DNA of 47,329 nucleotides, taken from positions 1-47,329 of the forward strand of contig NZ_JABUXQ010000019.1 of the NCBI RefSeq assembly GCF_014838735.1, in the 5' to 3' direction. Positions 8,451 to 17,084 of this stretch are shown here, piece by piece. This stretch comes from Limosilactobacillus portuensis. GTDB lineage: Bacteria > Bacillota > Bacilli > Lactobacillales > Lactobacillaceae. A model generated the notes under the pieces. The model was not told the DNA's origin, made no database searches, and worked only from the letters and a program-made list of their open reading frames with translations. Both the position numbers and the translations under genes were made by a program. Each line of letters begins with the position of its first letter. The stretch's first letter is position 1.

Positions 8451-10985
8451 TTAACGAGTGGCCGATTGAAGAGCCTTAACAACGGCATCCTTTTCGGCTT
8501 GAATCAGGTTAACCTTACTTTCGATCACATTAATGTCCATATTGATTTCACGGGTTAATCTTGGGGTATCAATCTTTGGTTCAAAGAACTGCTTGAATTC
8601 TGCTAGACGGGCTGAAGTATGGAATACATTCGCGGTTACAGTAATGTAGGTCGCAAATTCCATATCACCACCGACAGTCTTCTCAAGCCAATCCCAATCA
8701 TTGCGGATCCAATCCCAAGCTGCTTGTTGACCGGCATTGTTTGCAAGAACGTTGCGGTACCAGCCACGAAGGTCTTGGGGCTTAATTGTATCAGCGTTTT
8801 CAAATTCATTAATTAGTTCGGTGATTAATGAATTATCTGGAGTGCTAGTAATTGCACCGTTTAAGTCAACTTTATAACTAGCATCGGTTGTCTCCCGGTA
8901 ATCTTCAAGCAATTCGTTGAAGAGTTCCTTGCTTCCGTAATGCTTAACTTCATTCCGCAATACTAATGGTCGAATATCAGCAGGGAGCTTTTCTAACCGC
9001 TGATAGTTGTTAGTGAAGATTTCATGAGCAGCCTTAATTACTTCTGGATTTTCTGCATAGAGTGCAGCTCCTAAGACGATTGGCCGAGTTAATTGATCAT
9101 CATTTGATTCATTGCTTTGTGGCTTCCAGCCAAGTCGACTAACCTGCTTGGCACTTAATTGGTTCACAAATTTCTTTAGGGCACTTTCCTCTGCGTTACC
9201 GGGAGTTACGAATTGCTTTAACTTATTCACAATTGCATAAAGCGCGGTATTAACGATTTCGGAATGACTATCCGCAAAGCGCGGCAGGAGCGGAATGATG
9301 TCCGCGTAGGATAATTGTTGACCATCGGCTAAGAGCCGGAAATCTTGAAGTAGTTGTCGTTGATCAATCGCATTTAAGTCATCAAGATGTTCAAGTAAAT
9401 CGTTCATTAAGGTTTGATCATACTTAACGATAAAGTGTGAATTGTTACCAACGTTGAGTCTAAATGGTTTGCCATTTTGCTGCCGTAAGTCCTGATAATT
9501 ACCAAGACTAATGGCTTTTTCCTTCATGATTTGCGGTGCTTCCTTGTAGTTGGCATTTAATGGAATTTGCCATAAACGACCATTATCATGACCATCACCA
9601 ATAAAGAATTGTTGCTGGCTTAGTTGGAGCAGCCCATCAACCGCGCTTGCTTCGACAACTGGATAACCGGGTTGCTCAAGCCATGACTTCATGATGGCAC
9701 CAACATCAAGGTTGGCAGCTTTCCCAAGAGCGTCCCAGAGATCCGCACCAGTTGTATTATGGTACTTATGAGCTTCAAAGTAGTTCTTCAGCCCTTCGCG
9801 TAAAGCATCGTCGCCAATTAATGCCCGAACCATTACAAGCATCCGTGCACCCTTGGCGTAGACAATCGCACCATCAAATAAGGCGTCAATTTCAGCCGGA
9901 TTATTAACTTGAACGTGAACTGGTTGAACACCATCAGTAGTGTCACGTTGTAAAGCCATTGGTGCTTCAGAAGTTTGGAACAATTCCCAAATCTTCCATT
10001 CAGGATGAATTGCGTCTACCGCAACGTATTCCATCATGTTAGCAAAGCTTTCATTGAGCCACAGATCATCCCACCACTTCATTGTGACCAGATCACCAAA
10101 CCATTGGTGAGCCAGTTCATGGGTAATAACGGTAGCAACAAGCCGCTTCATATCTAATGAAGTGTTGTCCGGATCGAGAAGGAGGTACGCTTCCCGATAA
10201 GTTACCAAGCCCCAGTTTTCCATTGCGCCCGCGGAAAAATCAGGAAGTGCTAATTGCCATGAATGAGGAAGCGGGTACGGGGTTTCGTAGAACTTCTCGT
10301 AGAATTCAATTGCTTTTTTCGCAATCTCAAGAGCAAAGTCTAATTCTTTTGGTTGGTGAGCCTTAGTAGCAAAAACACCGACTTCAACACCGCTTTCAGT
10401 AGTTGTCTTCTTGGATTGAAGTTCACCGAAAGCAAAGGCGACTAAGTAGGTCGACATCCGAACAGTTTGCTGGAAATAGTGTACGCCAGCTGAAACATGA
10501 TCTTCTGGCATGTTAGCGATGATGGTTTCTCCCGGATGTTCATCGAATTTAATTGCTAAACTAAAAGTAGCCTTGGCTTCGGGTTCATCAACACAGGGAA
10601 ACGCTTGACGAGCAAAGGTAGTCTCAAATTGGGTTCCAATGATTTGCTTCTTTTCACCGTTAACCTTGTAGTATGAAGGGTAGATCCCCATCATTGTATC
10701 TGTTAATGGTGCAGAGTAATTAATTGTTAAGGTAACTTCTCCGGTTTCCGGTACGGTAATATTTACCGTTTCATCATCGTTATTTACTGTGAAGGGAACA
10801 TCTTCACCAGCAATTTGGACGGATGAGATTGTGAGGAATTTTTGGTTAACACTGATTTGGGGCTCACTTGCATTTCCCGTAATGGTTGTGTTACCAGTGA
10901 TGGTTTTCTTTTCCCGATCGATATCAATAAAGACATCGTAGTGGGAAGGTTGAAACTTTTCATAAAGACGTTTAATTGTTGACAT
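8451..10985 (-). CDS. pepN: Aminopeptidase N (M1 family)
   Basis: Zinc metallopeptidase of 844 residues, the usual length of lactobacillar PepN. It removes N-terminal residues from peptides in the cytoplasm as part of casein and peptide use. Visible motifs: GAMEN exopeptidase motif at 253-257; HELAH zinc site with H289, E290, H293, then the third ligand E312 in NESFAN. An N-terminal beta saddle domain precedes the catalytic domain, and a helical C-terminal ERAP1-like half follows. The ATG has AAAGGA 13 bases upstream. The gene is monocistronic: own promoter upstream, strong terminator downstream. No signal peptide. Confidence 0.97.
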   Translation of the reverse strand: MSTIKRLYEKFQPSHYDVFIDIDREKKTITGNTTITGNASEPQISVNQKFLTISSVQIAGEDVPFTVNNDDETVNITVPETGEVTLTINYSAPLTDTMMGIYPSYYKVNGEKKQIIGTQFETTFARQAFPCVDEPEAKATFSLAIKFDEHPGETIIANMPEDHVSAGVHYFQQTVRMSTYLVAFAFGELQSKKTTTESGVEVGVFATKAHQPKELDFALEIAKKAIEFYEKFYETPYPLPHSWQLALPDFSAGAMENWGLVTYREAYLLLDPDNTSLDMKRLVATVITHELAHQWFGDLVTMKWWDDLWLNESFANMMEYVAVDAIHPEWKIWELFQTSEAPMALQRDTTDGVQPVHVQVNNPAEIDALFDGAIVYAKGARMLVMVRALIGDDALREGLKNYFEAHKYHNTTGADLWDALGKAANLDVGAIMKSWLEQPGYPVVEASAVDGLLQLSQQQFFIGDGHDNGRLWQIPLNANYKEAPQIMKEKAISLGNYQDLRQQNGKPFRLNVGNNSHFIVKYDQTLMNDLLEHLDDLNAIDQRQLLQDFRLLADGQQLSYADIIPLLPRFADSHSEIVNTALYAIVNKLKQFVTPGNAEESALKKFVNQLSAKQVSRLGWKPQSNESNDDQLTRPIVLGAALYAENPEVIKAAHEIFTNNYQRLEKLPADIRPLVLRNEVKHYGSKELFNELLEDYRETTDASYKVDLNGAITSTPDNSLITELINEFENADTIKPQDLRGWYRNVLANNAGQQAAWDWIRNDWDWLEKTVGGDMEFATYITVTANVFHTSARLAEFKQFFEPKIDTPRLTREINMDINVIESKVNLIQAEKDAVVKALQSATR

Positions 10986-11031
10986 AAATTCACCAGTCCT
11001 TTACTTAACTGCTTTAACAAATTCTTTTACC

Positions 11032-11061
11032 ATTATACCGTAACTTGGTTCTTAGCTGAAT
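11032..11061 (-). promoter_or_regulatory. Likely pepN promoter
   Basis: On the minus strand, a perfect TATAAT (11032-11037) lies 17 bases after a weak -35 TTCAGC, about 45 bases upstream of the pepN ATG. Confidence 0.5.
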
Positions 11062-11105
11062 AAGACAGCATTTTAGCCTAAAATTTGCTATAATAGTGGG
11101 CGATT

Positions 11106-11495
11106 TCATTCAAGTTGTTGGAGAGCTTGATTGGCTAGATGATGGGCACCGTGATTTTCGTGCTCACTAATCCACTGGGTAACCACCGTTGTAAATTGGC
11201 TAAGAAGCTGATTTAACTGTTTTAATTGCGATTGGTAATGTTTAGTATAATTTTTACCAATTGCATCGCTTAATAACCGACTATCGGTATAGAATAAAAC
11301 TGTTTCCTGATGGTCATAATGGTCAACTAGGTACTGAAAACCAGCAATCGCTGCCGCAAATTCACCCTCGTGGTTTGTTGCGGACTCAAGAGTTTGTGAG
11401 AGTTGTTGCTGTTGGTGCTGATTAATAATTAGGATTCCAAGTCCTGTTGGTCCGGGATTACCCTTAGTTGCAGCATCTGTATATATTTTTAGCAT
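11106..11495 (-). CDS. RNase HI-like protein
   Basis: A 129-residue single-domain RNase H fold. YTDAATKGNPGPTG near residue 6 carries the first catalytic Asp, EGEF near 43 the Glu, and YTDS near 69 the second Asp. The fourth acidic position, normally in an ADxLA motif, reads HHLANQAL, so the last carboxylate is missing. The family includes RNase HI and inactive or weak homologues such as B. subtilis YpdQ. Activity on RNA:DNA hybrids is therefore uncertain. It is divergent from the ebsA-lspA-rluD operon and only 39 bases from it. Confidence 0.75.
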   Translation of the reverse strand: MLKIYTDAATKGNPGPTGLGILIINQHQQQQLSQTLESATNHEGEFAAAIAGFQYLVDHYDHQETVLFYTDSRLLSDAIGKNYTKHYQSQLKQLNQLLSQFTTVVTQWISEHENHGAHHLANQALQQLE

Positions 11496-11534
11496 AAAAT
11501 TAATTCACCCCAATTGAAAGGAAAACTTTACTTT

Positions 11535-11930
11535 ATGGAAGAAGAAACTCGTTATTTTTACCAACCTAACCTTACCACGACAATTATTAGCTGGTGCTGG
11601 ACATTCTTGATTTTTATCGCTGGTCTAGTTGTCTGGCTTGAGATTACTCACTTCCAGTGGTTAACAGCCCTTCTTTTTTTGCTTTTTATTATTGTAACGC
11701 TTTTGGGAATCTTTCGGCGGACCGTGCTAATTACTCCAAGTAAAATGGTCTTTAGCAGAGTTTTGCAAAAAGACTATTTAGTAATTCCATTAGCTGATAT
11801 TCGTCAGTCACGGTTCACTAAACATACGGTTAGTTTTACTGTAAATGGGGAAGTATTTAACTTTGCCTTTTCAAATAAGGCTATTCGGCGACTGAAACTG
11901 GCGTTGAGCAACTTAAAGGAGGAACAGTAG
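11535..11930 (+). CDS. EbsA-like small membrane protein
   Basis: About 131 residues. Two hydrophobic segments follow a short N-terminal tail (SWCWTFLIFIAGLVVWLE and WLTALLFLLFIIVTLLGIF), then a PH-like soluble domain (TVLITPSKMVFSR to FTVNGEVFNFAF). This matches the EbsA family that precedes lspA in lactobacilli; the molecular function is not established. The ATG at 11535 is chosen because AAAGGA lies 12 bases upstream; an in-frame TTG at 11514 has no ribosome site. First gene of a tight operon with lspA (2-base gap) and rluD. Confidence 0.7.
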   Translation: MEEETRYFYQPNLTTTIISWCWTFLIFIAGLVVWLEITHFQWLTALLFLLFIIVTLLGIFRRTVLITPSKMVFSRVLQKDYLVIPLADIRQSRFTKHTVSFTVNGEVFNFAFSNKAIRRLKLALSNLKEEQ

Positions 11931-11932
11931 GG

Positions 11933-12385
11933 ATGATCTTTTTTAGTTACCTCTTATTGATCCTTGCTTTAATCTGTCTTGATCAATGGCTGAAAATTTG
12001 GGTCAGCACTAATATTGCGTTGAATCACAGTCAACACTTTATTCCTGGGATTATGGATTTAACTAACCTCCATAACTATGGAGCTGCTTGGAGTATGTTT
12101 CAGGGTCAGCAATTATTTTTCAGCATTGTAACGGTTGTTGTAATTGTGGGAATTGGATACTGTTTTTGGCGCTTTCGTCAACGTCACCAGATTTTACTAT
12201 GTTTGAGTCTAATTTTGGCAGGGGCAATTGGCAACTTTATTGACCGCTTGCTTCAAGGCTATGTCGTTGATATGTTTGAATTTTTACCAGTTAATTTCCC
12301 GGTGTTTAATATTGCGGATATGTGCCTAACGATTGGGGTAATTATGCTGATTATTATTGTGCTTCGTGAGGATGATGAAAAGTGA
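11933..12385 (+). CDS. lspA: Lipoprotein signal peptidase (signal peptidase II)
   Basis: A 150-residue membrane aspartic protease that cleaves the signal peptide of diacylglyceryl-modified prolipoproteins. Four membrane segments are visible. Family motifs: NYGAAWS near 48-54, GNFIDR with N101 and R105, and the catalytic pair D113 (VVDMFEF) and D129 (FNIADM). GGAGGAACAG precedes the ATG. The last bases overlap the GTG of the next gene (GTGA), indicating translational coupling. Confidence 0.96.
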   Translation: MIFFSYLLLILALICLDQWLKIWVSTNIALNHSQHFIPGIMDLTNLHNYGAAWSMFQGQQLFFSIVTVVVIVGIGYCFWRFRQRHQILLCLSLILAGAIGNFIDRLLQGYVVDMFEFLPVNFPVFNIADMCLTIGVIMLIIIVLREDDEK

Positions 12386-13299
12386 CAGATGAGTTGAAGT
12401 TAACGATTGATTCAGCAATGACTGGGCGAATTGATAAGGAGCTTGCCCACCATCTAACCGATATCTCCCGTTCACAACTCCAAAAGTGGATCGAGGACGG
12501 TAACGTTACCGTCAACGGTGAGACCGTTAAGCCAAAGTACAAGCTTGCTGTTGGCGACGAGGTTGTTGTTCAGCCGGAAAAGCCACAGAAAATTGACTTA
12601 GAGCCAGAAAATATTCCCTTAGACATTGTGTATGAGGATGATGACGTGATTGTCGTTAATAAGCCACAGGGGATGGTAGTTCACCCGGCTCAAGGGCATC
12701 CCAACCATACCCTAGTTAACGCTCTTCTTTACCATTCGCCATTGTCGACAATTAACGGCAAGTTTCGTCCAGGAATTGTTCACCGAATTGATAAGGACAC
12801 TTCTGGGTTATTAATGATTGCTAAAAATGATCTCGCCCACCGCTCATTAGCTGCTCAGCTAAAAGCAAAGACTAATGAACGGGAATACGTCGCCCTGGTT
12901 CATGGTGTGATTAAGGAAGAGCGTGGAACGATTGATGCGCCGCTTGGTCGATCAAAGAAGGATCGGAAAAAGCAGGCAGTGGTTGAAGATGGTCGGCACG
13001 CGGTAACCCATTTTAAGGTTTTAGAACGTTTTCAGCACTATACGTTGGTCAGCTGCCAGTTAGAAACGGGACGGACACACCAGATTCGTGTTCACATGAA
13101 GTATATTGGGCACCCACTAGCAGGCGATCCACTATATGGACCACGGAAAACACTTTCTGGTAACGGTCAGTATCTTCATGCACGGTTGTTAGGGTTTAAG
13201 CACCCTCGGACAGGTAAGCAGATGACCTTTACGTCGCCGCTCCCGGAGTATTTTCAAAAAAAGATCGCTCGCTTAGAAAAAACGGATCGCCCTTCATAG
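12382..13299 (+). CDS. Pseudouridine synthase, RluD family
   Basis: A 305-residue rRNA pseudouridine synthase. An S4 RNA-binding domain lies at about 13-70 (GRIDKELAHHL, SRSQLQKWIEDGNVTVNG), then the catalytic domain with GIVHRIDKDTSGLL; the nucleophile is D137. GRTHQIRVHMKYIGHPLAGDPLYG is the conserved second motif. Start is GTG overlapping the lspA stop. It corresponds to YlyB of Bacillus, which is also next to lspA. In many lactobacilli a pyr operon follows; here a terminator and a degenerate carAB pair follow. Confidence 0.94.
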   Translation: MTDELKLTIDSAMTGRIDKELAHHLTDISRSQLQKWIEDGNVTVNGETVKPKYKLAVGDEVVVQPEKPQKIDLEPENIPLDIVYEDDDVIVVNKPQGMVVHPAQGHPNHTLVNALLYHSPLSTINGKFRPGIVHRIDKDTSGLLMIAKNDLAHRSLAAQLKAKTNEREYVALVHGVIKEERGTIDAPLGRSKKDRKKQAVVEDGRHAVTHFKVLERFQHYTLVSCQLETGRTHQIRVHMKYIGHPLAGDPLYGPRKTLSGNGQYLHARLLGFKHPRTGKQMTFTSPLPEYFQKKIARLEKTDRPS

Positions 13300-13314
13300 T
13301 GAATTGGTAAACGT

Positions 13315-13350
13315 CTAGCAAACTATTTTTAAAATTTGCTAGGCTTTTTA
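13315..13350 (+). terminator. Terminator after rluD
   Basis: CTAGCAAA (13315-13322) pairs with TTTGCTAG (13335-13342), followed by GCTTTTTA. It separates the ebsA-lspA-rluD operon from the carAB-like pair. Confidence 0.8.
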
Positions 13351-13362
13351 TTTAATAGCTCT

Positions 13363-13390
13363 TTGAAACATTTCCGATCATTTATATAAT
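13363..13390 (+). promoter_or_regulatory. Promoter of the carAB-like pair
   Basis: TTGAAA (13363-13368), a 16-base spacer and a perfect TATAAT (13385-13390), about 40 bases before the start codon and just after the rluD terminator. There is no room for a PyrR-type attenuator between it and the gene. Confidence 0.7.
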
Positions 13391-13430
13391 AGTTAAGGAA
13401 ACAAATGCGGTGAAAAAAGGAGTGAGCACT

Positions 13431-14513
13431 GTGGCAGCACGCTACCTAATTTTTGAAGACGGAACCATCTTTAAAGGTGATGGATTTGGCTCACCAGCAG
13501 TAACCTTTGGTGAAGTAGTTTTTAATACAAGCATGACGGGTTATCAGGAAATTATTACTAACCAGATTTACGATAATCAAATTGTAACCTTTACCCAACC
13601 GAATATTGGCGGTTACGGGATCCAACGGAATATTTATGAATCAATTGTCCCGACTATTAAAGGGGTAATTGTTCGCTCGTTATCGAATGTAGCAACCGAT
13701 AATATCCGTCGATTAACCCTGGATCAATATTTAAACCAAATGAATATTCCGGGAATTACTAATATTGATACTCGGGCAATCACTCATAAACTTCGGGATG
13801 CTGGCAAACCGCTGAAGGGGAGTATTGTTCCAGTTCCGGATGATCATGCATTTGATCAGCTTCACGCGACTGTTTTGACGAATCAGCAGGTCGCCCAGGT
13901 TTCGACACCTAAACCATATCCTAATCCTGGAGTTGGAATGAGTGTGGTTGTGGTTGATTTTGGCTTAAAGAACGGGATCCTTCGGGAGCTGAGTCGGCGA
14001 AAGTGCAATGTCACTGTTCTGCCATATAACGCGACTGCCGACGAAATTTTACGGCTTGATCCTGACGGGGTAGTCCTTTCAAGTGGTCCTGGCGATCCGC
14101 ATTATGTGAAGTCAGCGGTCCTGGAAATGATCCGAAAAGTTCAGGAACAAGTACCGCTCTTCGGAATTGGCCTTGGCCATGAACTATTTGCGTTGGCTAA
14201 TGGCGCTCAGGTAATGCCGCTTGGTGTTGAGCATCACGGGATGAATCACCCAATTAAGGAAATCATTACTGATCACATTGTTTATGCGAACCAATCAGAA
14301 GGTTATACAGTTGATTGGAGTACAGTCGATCGGTCAAAATTGTTCGTTACGTATACTGATATGATCGACAGTAGCGTTCAGGGGTTGCGTCATCGGCAGT
14401 TTCCGGCTTTCTCTGTCCAATTCTTCCCGGATGGTGCACCAGGACCAGATGAAACAGATGGCTTATTTGATGAGTTTATTGACACGATGAAGCGGAAGGA
14501 GGAACGACGGTAG
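13431..14513 (+). CDS. CarA-like protein, glutaminase residues lost
   Basis: 360 residues, full-length alignment by eye to the carbamoyl-phosphate synthetase small subunit: N-terminal domain (RYLIFEDGTIFKGDGFG, FNTSMTGYQEIIT, ITNIDTRAITHKLRD) and a class I glutamine amidotransferase domain (SSGPGDP, GLRHRQFPAFSVQ). The nucleophile motif normally GICLGHQ is GIGLGHE: Cys is Gly (codon 14169-14171). The catalytic QYHPE is QFFPD: His is Phe (codon 14424-14426) and Glu is Asp. It therefore should not hydrolyse glutamine. The GTG at 13431 is preferred (AAAGGAG 8 bases upstream); an earlier in-frame GTG lies at 13410. Its stop overlaps the start of the CarB-like gene by one base. The open frame argues for a retained non-catalytic role. 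Confidence 0.88.
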   Translation: MAARYLIFEDGTIFKGDGFGSPAVTFGEVVFNTSMTGYQEIITNQIYDNQIVTFTQPNIGGYGIQRNIYESIVPTIKGVIVRSLSNVATDNIRRLTLDQYLNQMNIPGITNIDTRAITHKLRDAGKPLKGSIVPVPDDHAFDQLHATVLTNQQVAQVSTPKPYPNPGVGMSVVVVDFGLKNGILRELSRRKCNVTVLPYNATADEILRLDPDGVVLSSGPGDPHYVKSAVLEMIRKVQEQVPLFGIGLGHELFALANGAQVMPLGVEHHGMNHPIKEIITDHIVYANQSEGYTVDWSTVDRSKLFVTYTDMIDSSVQGLRHRQFPAFSVQFFPDGAPGPDETDGLFDEFIDTMKRKEERR

Positions 14514-17002
14514 TGACAAATAAAAAATCAATTTTGATTATCGGCGCTGGTCCGAACAATATTCAGCATGGGGATGAAGTTGATTCCGCAACTTATCAGC
14601 TAGCAACCTACCTTCGTCGAGCTGGTGTTATCACTATCTTAGCGGACAATAACCCATTTTCTTATAGCCTGAATGATTCTTCCGTGATCGATCATTCATC
14701 AATTGGACCATTGACCGTTAACCATTTGATTGAATTGATCGAAAAATACCAACCACGGGCAATCCTGCCGACATTAGGTAATCGGCAAGCTTTTCTTCTT
14801 ACGCAGGAGTTGCTTGAAAAGGGAATTTTGCGAAAAAAGGAGATTGAACTTCTTGGAGTACCGGAAGCAACCGTGCGTCAAGTTAATAACCCAGTGTTAC
14901 TTGAGCGAACTCTCCGTCAAATGGGTGCGCCGATGAAGAAGATCGTTACGGTTAATAATTATCCCGATGCACTAGAAGAAGCTCAGCGACTTGGTTATCC
15001 GGTAATTATTCGCTCCGTGTTACCTAAAATTACAAGTACCCGGCAGATCGTTCACGACCAAAGTGAGTTAGCTGCTGCTGTCAGCAAGTGCCTAAGTCAA
15101 TCGCGAGCAGAGCAGGTTTACGTTCAGCAAAGTCTTGCTGGCTATAAGGAAATTGAAGTGGTTGTTCAGCGTGATCGATCCGGAACAATGATGATGCTCG
15201 GGATAGTTGAGGATATGGATCCGATTGGGATTCATGCTGGTGATTCGATTGCCTTTAATCCCGTGCAGACGCTCCTTGACCGCCAAATCCAGGATATGCG
15301 GGATACTGCATTTGCGATTACCCGAAAATTACGGATTGTTGGGGTTAATCACGTTCAATTTGCCCTAGATCCAGTTAATGATAATTTTTATGTCATTAAG
15401 AGTAGTTCATACTTTGACCGGATGGTGTCCTTTGTCGCTCAGTCAACTGGCTATCCAGTAGCGATGGTGAGCGCCCAGTTATATTTAGGCAAAACATTGC
15501 GGGAGATTGATTTAGGCCCGGGATTTGCTAAACATGCGGCCTTAATTGAACCAGCAATGGATCATATTGCGGCACGGGTACCCGTTTGGGGATTTAGTCC
15601 GGAACAAGCGCAAAAGCAATTATTGGGGACTGAAAAGAAATCTGTTGGGACAGTTTTTGGCATTGGCAGAAGCCCAGCGGAAGCGTTATTTAAGGCGATT
15701 GAATCGCGGTATCATGAGCCAACTGACTTTCACCTCCAATCGCAGGCAAAGTTATCTGATGATGAATTGGTTGATCGGCTAGTCCATCCACATGCTGAAC
15801 GGCTATTTTCTCTTTTGGAAGCGATGCAACGTGGCTATACCGCCTACGAACTAGTTGAAATGACTAAGATCGATCCCTTTTATTTTGATCAACTAGCAAA
15901 GATGAAGGAACTTATAACCGAATTGATTGAACATCCAGGAAAAGAGCCGGTTTTAGCTAAGGCTAAGCACAACGGATTAAGCAACCAGTTAATTGCTAAG
16001 CTCTGGGAAACGACTCCTAAACAAATTTACCAAATGATGCAGGATCATAATCTTACAGTGAAGTATAAGGAAGTTGAACCGTCTGCTGGTGAATTTGATC
16101 AACATACCCAGACGTTTTATTCGGCCTATGAGGATGAAAATGAAGCATTAACATTGCCACAACCAAGTGCTTTATTTATCGGCACGGGTGGCTTACGATT
16201 GGGACTTAGTAATGCTGGGGACTTTTTTGTTGCTTCTATGATGATGCAGCTTCAACGACAGAATTTCCACACAATTATTATGAATTGTAATCCAAGTTCT
16301 GTGACCCTTAACACATTAATTGCCGACAAGCGGTATATTGAACCCGCATCAGCTGAGAATGTTCTTTCGGTTGTTGAGATCGATCAGCCACAGTTAATTT
16401 TCATTCCCGCTAGTTACACCAATCTCTTAGAAACGTTAAAGCAATATGATTTGCAAAGCAAAGTTATTACCTTGCCAGATGACCGTTTAGGCAATTTGCA
16501 ACCACGCTCTAACCAGTTAGTAGCACTTGATTACCTCTGGGACGGGAAAAATGAAAAGTTTCTCGCTTCAACCGCAGCTTTACAATCTGCCACTAATTTT
16601 GATTACGAGATGGTTAATTTACAGTTACCGGCTGCAATCAAAGATGAGGAGTTAAAGAAAATGCAGGCTACTGCTTGTGAGGTAGTTGAGCAGCAGTCGA
16701 AGCCAGGCTTTTATCAGGTAATTTTTGAGCAAGATGGACTGGAATATAAAGCATTAACAGTTCAATCAATTAGCCTTCCGGAAGTAGCGTTCCTTTCAAA
16801 ATCACTAGGGATTAATCTTCCAGCGCTTCTGGGAAGAGTTGTTAGTGATCAGAGCTTTAATCTTGCTGATACTGAAATCACGCAACCAACAGGAACCGTG
16901 ACCTATCGTGCCACTTTTCCAGTTGAGTCGCTCCAGATGAAGCCTCAAGAAATTCTTGGTCCAAATAAGATTATCGGTGCTGAGATCCAATTTATGGATT
17001 AA
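14513..17002 (+). CDS. Truncated, degenerate CarB-like protein
   Basis: 829 residues against about 1060 for CarB. Order: first pre-ATP-grasp domain (IIGAGPNNIQ), first ATP-grasp domain to about 400, oligomerisation domain about 420-545 (AERLFSLLEAMQRGYTAYEL, TKIDPFYF), second pre-ATP-grasp (LFIGTGG, IIMNCNPSSV), then only a remnant of the second ATP-grasp domain (FLSKSLGINLPALLG, LGPNKIIGAE) and no C-terminal allosteric domain. The ATP-site glycine loop normally RPxxxLGGxGGG reads RSVLPKITSTRQ (167-178), and the metal-binding IExNPR reads IKSSSY (295-300). Substrate-channel motifs such as GIHAGDSIAFNPVQTL remain. The ribosome site AAGGAGGAACG supports the GTG. Catalysis looks impossible; fold and subunit contacts look kept. 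Confidence 0.88.
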   Translation: MTNKKSILIIGAGPNNIQHGDEVDSATYQLATYLRRAGVITILADNNPFSYSLNDSSVIDHSSIGPLTVNHLIELIEKYQPRAILPTLGNRQAFLLTQELLEKGILRKKEIELLGVPEATVRQVNNPVLLERTLRQMGAPMKKIVTVNNYPDALEEAQRLGYPVIIRSVLPKITSTRQIVHDQSELAAAVSKCLSQSRAEQVYVQQSLAGYKEIEVVVQRDRSGTMMMLGIVEDMDPIGIHAGDSIAFNPVQTLLDRQIQDMRDTAFAITRKLRIVGVNHVQFALDPVNDNFYVIKSSSYFDRMVSFVAQSTGYPVAMVSAQLYLGKTLREIDLGPGFAKHAALIEPAMDHIAARVPVWGFSPEQAQKQLLGTEKKSVGTVFGIGRSPAEALFKAIESRYHEPTDFHLQSQAKLSDDELVDRLVHPHAERLFSLLEAMQRGYTAYELVEMTKIDPFYFDQLAKMKELITELIEHPGKEPVLAKAKHNGLSNQLIAKLWETTPKQIYQMMQDHNLTVKYKEVEPSAGEFDQHTQTFYSAYEDENEALTLPQPSALFIGTGGLRLGLSNAGDFFVASMMMQLQRQNFHTIIMNCNPSSVTLNTLIADKRYIEPASAENVLSVVEIDQPQLIFIPASYTNLLETLKQYDLQSKVITLPDDRLGNLQPRSNQLVALDYLWDGKNEKFLASTAALQSATNFDYEMVNLQLPAAIKDEELKKMQATACEVVEQQSKPGFYQVIFEQDGLEYKALTVQSISLPEVAFLSKSLGINLPALLGRVVSDQSFNLADTEITQPTGTVTYRATFPVESLQMKPQEILGPNKIIGAEIQFMD

Positions 17003-17023
17003 AAAATTACATAATTATAAAAA

Positions 17024-17070
17024 GTGAGGATTCAAAGACCGGGGTTAACGAGCTTTGAATCCTCATTTTC
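17024..17070. terminator. Bidirectional terminator between carB-like and rqcH
   Basis: GTGAGGATTCAAAG pairs with CTTTGAATCCTCA, followed by TTTT; on the other strand an A/T-rich tail follows. It serves both convergent genes. Confidence 0.8.
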
Positions 17071-17084
17071 AATCTAACATTAGA

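Noticed and set aside
13300-13430. PyrR-type attenuator ahead of the carAB-like pair
   Set aside because: The only hairpin is the rluD terminator, which lies before the promoter; no PyrR binding loop or antiterminator was found.
13431-17002. Ordinary carAB for arginine or pyrimidine synthesis
   Set aside because: Catalytic Cys and His, ATP-binding residues, most of the second ATP-grasp domain and the allosteric domain are absent.
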